A program made the position numbers and the translations under genes. Of a DNA stretch of 64,000 bases, positions 23,586 through 34,095 are shown one piece after another. Every line of letters starts with the position of its first letter. The stretch's first letter is position 1. The notes below the pieces were generated by a model. The model worked only from the letters and a program-made list of their open reading frames with translations, was not told where the DNA came from and did not search any database. Source of the DNA: Malania oleifera (Eukaryota > Streptophyta > Magnoliopsida > Santalales > Ximeniaceae); assembly GCF_029873635.1 (NCBI RefSeq), contig NC_080422.1, positions 57,013,889 to 57,077,888 of the forward strand, in the 5' to 3' direction.

Positions 23586-25355
23586 TGTTTGCCTAACAAG
23601 GCTTTCACATCTTGTTTTTATGGTAACAAATAAAGGATGGTTTAACTAATTTGTGTTCAAGTGTGAGATTTCAGAAACTCTAAAATGACAAGTTCAAAAA
23701 GATCAAGAAAGAATGACCAAAGATTTCCAAGTGCTTAAAGTCATACTACAAAGTGATCAAGTGGAAGTTCAAGGAGACTCAAGATGTTTAAAGCAAATGA
23801 AGCTCAAAGAATGTTCAAGCTAAAGGAAAAAGAAAGGAAATTCATGAAGACTTCAAAGATCAAAAGAGTTTTAAAGTTTTAGTAAGCTTCATGTAAATAC
23901 TTCAACTCTAAATATCATTTTGGATGAGATGAAGCTCATTAGTGTTTATCTTAGACTTAGATACCTTATTTTAAAATCCTGAAAAATGATTTTGTAAAGT
24001 AACAAAGAAAGAGAGTTAAGTATTTTTGAAAATTTATAGAAAAACAGGAAATTTGTCTGTTCAGGCGACTAAAGTCAAAGCTTAGGCTCCTGAAGAATTT
24101 CCTCAGGCGATTGAAGAATAAATTCAGGCGTCTGGAGATTTTCTCAAAAGATTCTGAAGAGGTAGTGTAGCCTTAGGTGACTGAAGTTGGACTTTAGGAG
24201 TCTTACCCTATTTTCAATGAGAAAAATAAAACAGTGCGATGAAGGCTCAAGTGACCAAACTTACAGTTCAGGCGACCGAATCTCAACAATGGCTATATTT
24301 TTTTTAATGTTTTAATTTCAAATTTAAATTTTTTGAACCCCAAAATTTCTAAAAACTTGGAAGACACACCAACTAATCTTGGGCAACACAAATAAGACTC
24401 TTTATAAGCCTATAAATCCATGGTCTATCAAATCAAATTAAAAAAAGACCAAGAATATAAAATCATATCTCAAAGCTCTCTTGCTCTTAAAGCTTTCTTG
24501 CCTACTTAATTTCTGCTAATCAACTAAGATTATTCTGAGTTTCTGATTTCTTCTTTGGGCAAAAGTTCTAAGTTCTTGAATCTTATCAAGAGAAGAATAC
24601 CGGTGAAATAATTATTGAACTTCATACTTCATTCTTTTTTATATTTTTATTGAAGTATATTAGTGATTTCAAATTGTACTAACCAGCTCTATCTGAGAGC
24701 ATTCTTTGTACACGCATATTTGATCTTCTTCTTGTAGTTTTCGATGGTTCAAGGTTGATTGGATCGTTGGACCAAGCGTGGGGTATCGCTTGGAGAGGGG
24801 GCTCTACCCTTAAGGAGGTTTGTAACGGTTTGTTCCGCCCGGACGTAGGCTGGGGATAAGCCGAACCTCATAAAAAATATCAGTCTCACTCTTAACCTTT
24901 CTCCTTATTTTCTGCATATATAAATTGTGTGGTGTGTATTCAAAGTACAGGAAGCCAAAACCGAGATTGAGAAGAATTTTGACTTAAGAAAGTATGTCAA
25001 TCTTTTGCGGAAACCTTAAAGGGAGTACATTGATCATTTGCGGAAATCTTAGTTGAAAGAAAGCAAAAAAATTTCATTCATAACAGAACTTGAATCAAAT
25101 TCACTCACACAGGGCTACAACCAAACTTTACTTTGAGTATTTGAAATCAACAAAGTGTCACAGCTTGTTTATTGTGTTGATTAGATTATTTGTTTGTTGT
25201 TTGCTTGTGTTGAGATTGAGTGTGGTTTGTGGATTGGTTAAATATCTAAGTATTATTGTGTGATTACTAAAAAGGTTGTGAATTCATAAAAAGTTTATAA
25301 AGAAAATTTTAATAGCCCAATTCACCACCCTCTTGGGACTACACCTTAACTTTCA
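23586..25355 (+). mobile_element. LTR D (family 2), 5' LTR of the degenerate Sirevirus
   Basis: It starts TGTTTGCCTAACAAGGC, homologous to LTR C, and ends ...CTTTCA two bases before the primer-binding site. TATA-like sequence (TTTATAAGCCTATAAATCC) lies near 24402-24418. CAGGCGACTAAAG-type palindromes lie at 24060-24290. It begins directly where LTR C stops, with ACCTT (23581-23585) as a possible target duplication that cannot be confirmed because no matching 3' LTR remains. Confidence 0.82.
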
Positions 25356-25356
25356 A

Positions 25357-25370
25357 TTGGTATTAGAGAC
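25357..25370 (+). other. Primer-binding site of the Sirevirus
   Basis: TTGGTATTAGAGAC, a two-base variant of the TGGTATCAGAGC initiator-Met tRNA site, lies right after LTR D. Confidence 0.8.
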
Positions 25371-25412
25371 GTGTTATAAAAAATCTTTAAAAGAAGTTAT
25401 ATAAAGATCAAG

Positions 25413-26576
25413 ATGGCACATGTAGGAGTTGCTCCCTTTGGAGAGGGTTAATCCTCAATCAGACCACCAATCTTCCGTGGACTCAGTTCTTCATTTTGGA
25501 AACAATGAATGAGAATTTATCTTCAAACCATGGATTGGAATGCTTGGAAGGTTGTCACACATGGTGAATTAATTCCTACAAAACTAGTAGATGGAAAATA
25601 AGTTCCTAAGGAAGAAAAAGACATGACCAAAATTGACCATAAAATGTTACAAGTCAACTCTAGTGCTATAAATGCCTTATATTGAACTCTTGATATAAAT
25701 GAGTTTAATCAGTTGATGGCTTGCAAAACGGAAAAGCAAATATGGGATAAACTTGAGGTAACCTATGAAGGTACTATTGATGTTAGAGACAATAGAATTG
25801 ATATGTTGATTAGTGAATATGAAGCTTTTAGGATGAATCCGTACGAAACCATCACAAACATGTATACTAGGTTTACGCATATCATAAACTCCTTAAATGC
25901 TTTAGGGAAAACTTATTCCACTTATGAAATGATACGTAAAATCCTTAGAGGAATTCCACCCGTTTAGGAACCAAAAGCCATAGCCTTAACGGAAGGAAGA
26001 AATCTTAAAAACACCTCACTAGATGAACTCATAGGATCACTTCTCACTTATGTAATGGCTATGAAAGAAAGGAACCCTGAAAAAAAAAATAAGAAATCTA
26101 TAGTTCTTAAAGCATATAAAGAAAGCTCAAGTGAAGAAGATGATGATACAAGTCAATTAGATGATGAAAAACTTGCATTTATCACTAAAAGACTTGGAAA
26201 TTTCTTTAAAAGAAACAAGAAGTTCACTAGAAAGTTTAGAGGTGCAAAAATTGAGAAAGGAAAAACAGGTAAAAAGGAAAACAAGAATAAAAATGATCCT
26301 CCTACTTGTTATCATTGTAAAAAGGTTGGACATATTAAGCATGACTGTCCACAACTCAAGAAAGAAAATAAGAAGAAGAAGACCGCAATGAAAGTTACAT
26401 GGGACGATACAAGCTCAAGAGAGTCGGAGAACAAATCAAGCAAACAAGAGATGGCTAACATGTGCTTCATGGCACACAATGCTGAGGTAAATTCTTACTA
26501 CAACTCAGCTAAGGAATCAAGTGATGAATCATGTAATGATTCTTGTGAAAGTATGTCGTCATACAAAGAACTATAA
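25413..26576 (+). pseudogene. Sirevirus gag, broken by stops
   Basis: The frame starts MAHVGVAPFGEG and carries the copia gag landmarks: RPPIFRGL, KQIWDKLEVTYEGT near 25735, and a CCHC zinc knuckle CYHCKKVGHIKHDC near 26308-26350 followed by a lysine-rich and then serine/glutamate-rich tail. Stops occur near 25451, 25508, 25600, 25684 and 25966. Gag would package RNA in cytoplasmic particles; this copy cannot make a full protein. The next frame (protease) follows after a degenerate spacer. Confidence 0.85.
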
Positions 26577-27029
26577 GCTGAATTATTTGCTCTCCATAAA
26601 AGATTTATTAAAGTAACTAAAAGGAATATAGTTTTAAAAGAATAAAATGAAAATCTTAAAAATCAACTTGAAAGTTCTAAATCGGCTAAAAAAGAAAAAG
26701 ATTCTCATATTGATGATCTAATGAAGAAATTAACAATATGTCTCAAGAGTTAGTAAAACTACAAGTAAATGATGAATGCAAGAAAGACCAAGAAATAAGT
26801 GAACCTAAAAGAAAAATTGAAGATAAAGATAAAATCATTTACAACTTTACTAGAGGTAAAGAGAATTTTGAAAAGATGGTTGGTCAATAAAGGATGATAA
26901 GTAATAAAGAAGGAATAGGCTACAATGGAATAAATAAATAAAAAAATTTATATTTAGGATATTTTGTAAAAGAGGCTAAATACTATGCAAGCACATCTTC
27001 TACAAATATACATGAAAATACCACTTGCC

Positions 27030-28500
27030 ACTTGCGTAGAAATAAGGGACACATAAAGTTCAATTGTCCACTTAAAAAGAAATATGTCAAAATCAAGAAT
27101 GAATGGAAAGTAAACACTAAAACTAGACATGACTTAAAAAGAATTAAGAAGGTTTGGGTTCCAAAAGTAACACCACAAATCCTTCCTTGTAGGTATGATT
27201 TAGGACTACTCCGTCAAAAGAAAAATGGTACTTGGACAGGGGGTGTTCAAGACACATGACAGGAGATAGAACAAAGTTCACGTCCCTAGTTCAAAAAGAT
27301 GGAGGATATGTGACCTTCGGTGACAATGCCAAAGGTAAAATCGTCGATATATGTAAAATTGGTAAAGAACCCTCACTTACTATTGATGATGTTTTTCTAG
27401 TTGATGGACTAAAGCGTAATTTTTTAAGTATAAGTCAACTTAGTGACAAAGGTCATGACATAATCTTTAAGTAAGATAAATGTATAGTTCAAAATCCTAG
27501 AAATCATGAAATTATATTCACGGCCTATAGAGTAAACAATGTATATTGTATAAACCTTGAAAACTTAGTCTCTCAAGATGTAACATGTTTGGTTACCATA
27601 AATGAAATTAGTTGGCTTTGGCATAGAAGGCTAGGACATGCAAGCATGGACCTATATCAAACCTATCTAGAAACAACTTAGTTAAAGGTTTACCAAATAA
27701 AAAGTTCATTAAAGATAAAATTTGTGATGCTTGTAACCTTGGAAAACAAATCAAGACAAGTTTTAAAAAGAAGAAACATATATCAACTAGTAGACCCTTA
27801 GAATTTATACATTTGGATTTGTTTGGTCCTACTAGAACTCAAAGCTTAGGAGGTAAGCAATATGCCTTTGTAATAGTTGATGACTATTCTAGGTTTACTT
27901 AGGTATTGTTTTTAGCCTCCAAGGATGAATCTTGTAATGTGTCGATAAATCTATGCAAGAAACTTCAAAATGAAAAAGGATATAATGTTTCAAACATAAG
28001 AAGTGATCAAGGAAGAGAATTCAACAATAAATATGTTGATAAATTTTGTACTGAACATGGAATTAGTCATAATTTTTCAGCACCTAGAACTCCATAGAAA
28101 AATGGTGAAAGAAAGAATAGAACACTTCAAGAAATGGCAAGAACAATGTTAAATGAACATAAATTGCCAAAATATTTCTGGGCCGAAGCGATAAACACCG
28201 CATGATATGTAATAAACAAAGTTTCTATAAGGTCTAATTTGAATAAAACTCCCTATGAACTTTGGAAAGGAAGAAATCCTAACATCTCTTATTTTCATGT
28301 TTTTGGATATAATTGCTATGTATTGAATGATAAAGATGACTTACGCATATTTGATGCAAAAGCTGATGAAGGGATATTCCTACGATATTCATTAAAAAGT
28401 AAAGCCTATAGGATATACAATAAAATAACTCTTACAATCTTGGAATCAATTCATGTAACCTTTGATGAAGAGAGCCCATTCAATAAACCAATAAAAATTG
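27030..28500 (+). pseudogene. Sirevirus protease and integrase region, broken
   Basis: Protease is recognised by YLDRGCSRHMTG near 27232-27258; the family active site is D-S-G, so the Ser is replaced by Arg. A GAG-pre-integrase motif (WLWHRRLGHASM) lies near 27615-27650. The integrase core follows: HLDLFGPT near 27811, VDDYSRFT near 27880, RSDQGREF near 28001, FSAPRTP near 28075 and WAEAINTA near 28180, giving the D and E positions of a DDE core. The conserved [18 protein letters not shown] tail is at 28255-28310. Stops and frameshifts near 27474, 27680, 27901, 28097 and 28204 break it. Confidence 0.88.
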
Positions 28501-28739
28501 AAGAAGTACAAGCTACTCAAAAACACGATGAGTTTATAGAAATAAAAGAAGAAGAAAATGAAGAAAAACCAAATTATGTTGTTGAAAATATTGAACTACC
28601 AAAAGAATGGAAATATATAAGAAATCACCCAAAAGATCAAATAATAAGAGAACCATCAAGAGGAATAACTACAGGATCCTATTTGAAAAATTTATGCAAT
28701 CACTATGCCTTCTTATCTCAAGATGAACCAAAGAATGTA

Positions 28740-30256
28740 GAAGAAGCTTTAAGTGATGATTCATGGATAATTGACATGCAAGAAGAGTCGAATCAATTTG
28801 AAAGAAGCAAAGTATGTACATTAGTCCCCAAATGGGAAAATCATTCAATTATAGGAACTAAATGGGTATTTAGAAATAAAAATGATGAAAATGGAATTAT
28901 AGTTACAAATAAAGTTAGACTTGTAGCTAAAGGATATAACCAAGAAGAAGGGATAGACTATGATGAAACATTTGCTCCCGTAGCTAGACTGGAAGCAATT
29001 AGGATGCTCTTAGCTTATGCATCTCATAAAGAATTTAAATTATATCAAATGGATATAAAGAGTGCATTTTTAAATGGTTATATTAATGAAGAAGTATATG
29101 TAGAACAAACACCGGGATTTGAAGATATACAAAAACCTAAATATGTGTACAAACTAAGGCCTTATATGGTTTGAAGCAAGCCCCAAGGGCTTGGTATGAA
29201 AGACTTAGTGGATTCCTACTAGATAAAGGGTTTTCTAGAGGTAAGGTTGATAGTACTTTGTTTATCAAATCTAAGAAAGATGACATGCTCATAATCCAAA
29301 TTAATGTAAATGATATTATTTTTGGTGCAACAAATGATAATCTATATAAATAATTTGCTAAATGTGTGCAAGAAGAATTGAAATGAGCATGATGGGTGAG
29401 TTGAACTACTTCCTAGGATTACAAATCAAATTAGCTAAAAATGGAACCTTCATAAGTCAATCCAAATATATAAAAGATATGCTTAAGAAATTTGATATGG
29501 AAAGTAGTAAGCCCATAAGGACCCCCATGAGTACTTCAATAAGCCTCAATAAAGATGAAAAGGGGAAACTGGTAGATATGAAATTCTATAGAGGTGTGAT
29601 AGGAAGTTTTCTATATTTAATAGCTATTAGGCCCGATATAATGTTTAGTGTTTGCATGTGTGCACGTTTTCAATCAGCACCCAAAGAATCACATCAAATA
29701 GCTGTAAAAAAGAATCCTAAGGTACTTGATAGGAACAATTGATTTAGGACATTAGTATTCTAAGGAAACCAGATTCGAAATGATTAGTTATTCGGATGTC
29801 AATTATGCAGGGTGTAAGATAGATAGAAAAAGTACAAGTGGGACTTGTCACTTTCTAGGACAATCTCTAGTGTCTTGATTTTCTAAGAAACTAAACTCCA
29901 TAGCCTTATCCACAGCTGAAGCTGAGTATGTAGCAGTTGGGAGTTGTTGTGCACAAATATTATACATGAAAAAACAATTAAAGGATTATAATTTAGAATA
30001 CTCTTCCATTCCAATTAAATGGGATAACACTAGTGCTATAAACATCTCTAAAAATCCTATATCACACTCAAGAACAAAACACATTGGCATAAGACACCAC
30101 TTTCTAAGAGATTATGTTCAAAAATAAGATATCATACTTGAATTTATAAACACAAATGATCAATGGGCGAATATCTATACAAAACCTCTCTCTGAAGAAA
30201 GATTTATATCCATTAGAAGAGAACTTGGGTTGTTACATAGTAGAGAAGTGAGTTAG
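28740..30256 (+). pseudogene. Sirevirus reverse transcriptase and RNase H, broken
   Basis: RT begins at [11 protein letters not shown] near 28755 and shows [33 protein letters not shown] and [11 protein letters not shown], then a frameshift at about 29165 and [12 protein letters not shown]. The catalytic box reads INVNDIIFGATND near 29306, where the family has YVDD, so both Tyr and the first Asp are changed. After another frameshift come LNYFLGLQIK and the RNase H motifs SDVNYAGCKIDRKSTSG and STAEAEYVAV near 29915. The end is RRELGLLHSREVS then TAG at 30254-30256. It is a dead copy. Confidence 0.9.
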
Positions 30257-30470
30257 GAAGGCTTCAGGTTAAGAATAAAGAAAATTTCAGAAGTTTGAGG
30301 GCTTTAGGCGACTGAACTTGAAAGTTCAAGCACCTACACAGAGGCTCAGGAGCCTGACCCTCAGACCTCAGGTGACTAAGGTGCTACTACCTGTTGATAT
30401 TCACCTTCAGAAAATCTTCAGGCAACTGAGCTTATTCTTCAAGCGCCTGAAGTCGCAGGTACTATATATA
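30257..30470 (+). other. Post-pol noncoding region with GGCGACTGAAC palindromes
   Basis: Degenerate palindromes (TAGGCGACTGAAC near 30305, CAGGTGACTAAGG near 30369, CAGGCAACTGAGC near 30419, CAAGCGCCTGAAG near 30438) match the variant in LTR D of the same element. The region stops at about 30470 in a (TA)n run, so the rest of the element is missing. Confidence 0.65.
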
Positions 30471-30479
30471 TATATGATT

Positions 30480-31543
30480 ACGCGCTTAAATTGCGTAATT
30501 AGGTGCTTTAATTCATGTATTGGGAATCCTATTTTTGTATTTAAATGCCTAATTACTCTCAATATTTTAACATTATGTTCTATTTATAATATTTGATTTT
30601 TATTAAGTAATTTATGAAATTTTGGTATTTTTTCTTGTAGGGCAACTATCGGAAGCCAAAAACCAACGTCACTTTTTAATCTGTGTGTAACTCTCTCATT
30701 CAACCTTCGATTCAGATGATTCAGGATGCCATAGAAAGATAAGAAAATTTTATACAATTTTCATGTTTTGCATTTTGTTAAATAATGGATGCATCAAGAT
30801 CGAAATCAAACGTGAAATTAGCATACGCCGTTTTATGGATTATTTCGACAATTCTTCGTAATCTTGGCGTAACTTTCTCATCTGAGCTCCGATCGAACTG
30901 ATTCAAAATTCCAGGAAAATCTAAAGAAATAGTTCTACATCTTTTATGTTTTAATCTTTAAGATTTACGAGCTATAAGAGGGTCGAAAGTGGGCTTGAAA
31001 GAGGAGGGCAGTTCGTGTACCTTTGCAAAAAAGAAAAAAAGAAAAAAAAGAATATGATGTGACTCGGCCATGTAGCCGAGTCATCTCAGAAGGGTGAGGC
31101 ACTGGGTACATAGAAAGGAAAGACAAAAGAATGGAAAGACAAAAGAAAGGAAAGAAAAGCAAAGAAAGGAAAGGAATGAAAAAAGTCAAAGGGGAGGGTT
31201 TCTTGGGAGAGAGCCGTGTGCAACAAGAGAGGAGGGGGGGCAGTGTGCACTGGGACAGAGAGGGAGGCCGCATCTTACAGAAAAAAAAAAAAAAAAAATT
31301 TTTGATTTTTCTTAGGGAGACACACATGGGGAGGCCCAACACACAGAAAGTTTCTTGGGAGAAATTATTTTTTTGGGAGCTTTCTTGTGGTTTTCTTTTG
31401 GGGGTGCTGCGAAGATACACACACAGCCAGCAAAGGAGAGTTGGAAGCACATAACAATAATATCTTTTCAGAATCAGAAGGCGGCGAACAACGGCGGTGT
31501 TTGGGGTGTTCGTGACACGCGACAGCGGTGCGATGAGTGTTGA
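30480..31543 (+). other. Probable Ty3/gypsy LTR or leader sequence
   Basis: No ORF is supported. Two similar segments, GTAACTCTCTCATTC.. near 30688 and CGTAACTTTCTCATCTGAG near 30868, look like motifs common in plant gypsy LTRs. A purine-rich tract (31090-31200) follows. The stretch precedes a gypsy gag, but no clean LTR ends were found. ORFs on either strand here are low-complexity by-products of the purine tract. Confidence 0.4.
31060..31083. other. Perfect 9 bp hairpin
   Basis: TGACTCGGC and GCCGAGTCA are separated by a 6 bp loop (CATGTA). It lies upstream of the gypsy gag in GC-rich DNA and could be a structured leader element. Its function is unknown. Confidence 0.7.
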
Positions 31544-33418
31544 TCTTTCCTGTACACTCCAAATGTTGATGCTGCATCTGGGGGAACTTTGATGTCAAAG
31601 ACACCTGAGGGTGCTACTGCTCTTTTGGAAGAAATGGCCTCAAATAACTATCAATGGCCAACTGAAAGAACTATGGCTAAGAAAGTTGCTAGAATTCATG
31701 AATGGGAGCCATTTGCTGCACTTTCAGCTCAAGTCGCTTCTCTATCCCATCAAATTTCAGCTTTGACAACTCAGAGGATACCACAAGGTGCAGAATATGT
31801 GGCAGCTACAAGTAGGACAGATTCGAGTATTGGAGCGAGTCAAGAACAGGTTCAATACATCAATAATCGGAACTACAATTATCGTGGTGATCCTTTGCCA
31901 CAATATTACCATTCAGGGCTTCAAAATCATGAGAATTTGTCTTATGGAAATACAAGGAATGTGCTGCAACCTCCTGTAGGATTTGAGAGTCATCAAGGTG
32001 AGAAGAATATGTCACTTGAGGATGCCATGATATCTTTTGTTGAGGATACAAAAGCAAGGTTTAAAAAGACAGATGCACGACTAGACAACATTGAGACTCA
32101 TTGCAACAATATGGGAGCCACTATGAAGAACCTTGAAATGAAAATTGGGCAACTGGCCACGACTATAAATACCCAACAGAGAGGAACTTTTCCTAGCAAC
32201 ACAGAAGTGAATCCTAAGGAACAATGCAATGTCATCAAACATAGGAGTGGAAGAGAAATTGAGAAATCACCAGCAAAGGAAACCATGTCCACACCTACAC
32301 CTGAAAAGAATGGCCGAAGCAAGAATAAAGGGGAAGAAGAGGAGATTGTGGATGACACACCAAGAGAGACGGACACGCTTCCAGTAACTTCACTTCCTGA
32401 CAATCCTCCTATTCTCTTTACTCCACTTCCTTATCCTCAACGCTTTCAAAAGCAAAAATTAGATAAGCAATTTTCTAAATTTTTGGATATTTTTAAGAAA
32501 ATTCACATAAATATTCCTTTTGCAGATGCCTTGGAACAAACGCCAAACTATGTCAAATTCCTGAAGGAGATCATTTCAAAGAAAAGAAGGTTGGAGGAGT
32601 TCGAAATAGTGAAGCTTACCGACGAGTGTAGTGCTATTCTTCAAAAGAAATTGCCTCAAATATTAAAAGATCCAGGGAGTTTTACTTTGCCTTGCACTAT
32701 TGGAAATTTATTTTTTGATAAAGTTTTATGTGATCTTGGTGCTAGTATTAATCTTATGCCACTTTCTGTTTGCAGGAAATTGGGACTTGGAGAGATGAAA
32801 CAAACAACCATTTCGTTGCAGCTAGCAGACCAATCCATCAAGTATCCACATGGAATCATAGAAGATGTATTGGTAAAAGTGGATAAATTTCTTTTTCCTG
32901 CTGATTTTGTGGTGTTAGATATGGAGGAAGACCAAGAAGTCCCGCTAATTCTTGGCCGACCATTCTTGGCCACTGGAAGGGCTTTAATTGATGTTCAAAA
33001 GGGTGAGTTAACATTGAGAGTGGATAAGGAAGAGGTTATGTTCAACATCTACCAAGACATGAGATTCTCAGAAGATCCAAGCACTTGTTTTCGAGTAGAT
33101 GTCATTCAGCAAGGTGTAGAAAAAGTCTTTCAAAAAGATGTACAAGCTGATCACCTAGAACGATCCTTGCAGCAAATTACAACACAGCAGCGTCTAGGGA
33201 GGCTAGAACCTATGGTAGCAAAAATGGATTTTGTAATCTCTAAAGAAAAGATACAACAACCTATATCTCTAAAGTTGAAACAATTCCCTGAGCATCTTTG
33301 CTATGCATTCTCGGGTGATGCGTATGAAAATGCAAAAATCTACAAAGAGCAGAAGAAGAAGTGGCATGAATTATCAGGCAAGAACTCAGTAAGCTTTGTG
33401 CAAGTTGAGAGCAAATAA
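31544..33418 (+). CDS. Chimeric Ty3/gypsy gag-protease ORF fused to an integrase tail
   Basis: The frame is open from just after a TGA at 31541 to TAA at 33416-33418. The C-terminal half of an Athila-like gag comes first (SGGTLMSKTPEGATALLEEM, QVQYINNRNYNYRGDPLP, then a RFKKTDARLDNIETH coiled-coil-like segment near 32060). Next is an aspartic protease with DLGASINLMP near 32734-32763 and VPLILGRPFLATGRALID near 32940-32990. Near 33290-33315 the text changes from the pre-RT motif (FPEHLCYAFSG) straight to DAYENAKIYKE, which belongs to the integrase C-terminus, so RT, RNase H and most of integrase are deleted in frame. The last ~15 residues come from antisense LTR DNA. The gag N-terminus is missing. 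The ORF is open but non-autonomous; expression is unknown. Confidence 0.85.
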   Translation, partial: SFLYTPNVDAASGGTLMSKTPEGATALLEEMASNNYQWPTERTMAKKVARIHEWEPFAALSAQVASLSHQISALTTQRIPQGAEYVAATSRTDSSIGASQEQVQYINNRNYNYRGDPLPQYYHSGLQNHENLSYGNTRNVLQPPVGFESHQGEKNMSLEDAMISFVEDTKARFKKTDARLDNIETHCNNMGATMKNLEMKIGQLATTINTQQRGTFPSNTEVNPKEQCNVIKHRSGREIEKSPAKETMSTPTPEKNGRSKNKGEEEEIVDDTPRETDTLPVTSLPDNPPILFTPLPYPQRFQKQKLDKQFSKFLDIFKKIHINIPFADALEQTPNYVKFLKEIISKKRRLEEFEIVKLTDECSAILQKKLPQILKDPGSFTLPCTIGNLFFDKVLCDLGASINLMPLSVCRKLGLGEMKQTTISLQLADQSIKYPHGIIEDVLVKVDKFLFPADFVVLDMEEDQEVPLILGRPFLATGRALIDVQKGELTLRVDKEEVMFNIYQDMRFSEDPSTCFRVDVIQQGVEKVFQKDVQADHLERSLQQITTQQRLGRLEPMVAKMDFVISKEKIQQPISLKLKQFPEHLCYAFSGDAYENAKIYKEQKKKWHELSGKNSVSFVQVESK

Positions 33419-34095
33419 AATCTTTGAGAATTTAAGAACAATTGAGAGAGATTTTTAATGATGAATTGAATTCTTGGTAATTAAATCAATTTAACTTGGG
33501 TGTATTTATAGATGTAGAAAGGTATCTAGCTTGTTCCTATTGTTTACTTAGAGTAGGGTCCAAGATTTAAATAAGTTTGAGCCTCAAATAATTGAATATT
33601 TCAAAATATGTCCGTTATGTATTTTAAATTTTGCCGCGTGACAGTTGACTGTGAGGTCTCTGGTAGTCGCCTGTCAGTGTATTTTACATATAAAATGCAC
33701 AAGCAATAAGGTGGCAGTCGCCTGTCAACAGGAGAGTCAGGCGCCTCTCACTAAACAACTGGGTTTTTAAATATGACCAGAAGGGTGACAGAAGACTGTT
33801 AAAACACAGTTAGTCGTCTCAAGTTTCACTGGCAGTCGCCTGTCAAGTTCTAGACAGTTGATTATCATGCTTCTGTCTGTTTATTTATAACCTTTTAACA
33901 TGACAGTTGATTGTCCACGTGCAGTCAGTCGCCTATCAAGCAATTGTTTCTTGTTTTAAAATATTTTTGTTCTCTCTTTTCTTTGCTTATTTAATATTGG
34001 AATATCAATTTGTTTTTCTCTGAAAAATAAGTTCCAAGACTTAAAAACAAGGTTTCTAGGTCCCTTTGCCTAATGAGCTTCAAGATGAATAAACA
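33370..34095 (-). mobile_element. LTR F fragment (family 2), minus strand
   Basis: The minus strand aligns by landmarks with the middle of LTRs C and D: GAAGCTCATTAG near 34080, CAGGCGACTG-type palindromes at 33640-33930, TATA box CTATAAATACACCC near 33503-33516, then CTCTC..CTCAAAG and CTTGCACAAAGC. Both ends are lost. Its left end forms the antisense C-terminus of the gypsy ORF. Confidence 0.7.

Noticed and set aside
30965..31450. 161-residue ORF on the minus strand
   Set aside because: It reads the complement of a purine-rich tract upstream of the gypsy gag; low-complexity Ser/Phe/Leu composition with no domain.
32098..32403. 101-residue minus-strand ORF
   Set aside because: Antisense shadow of the gypsy gag-protease ORF.
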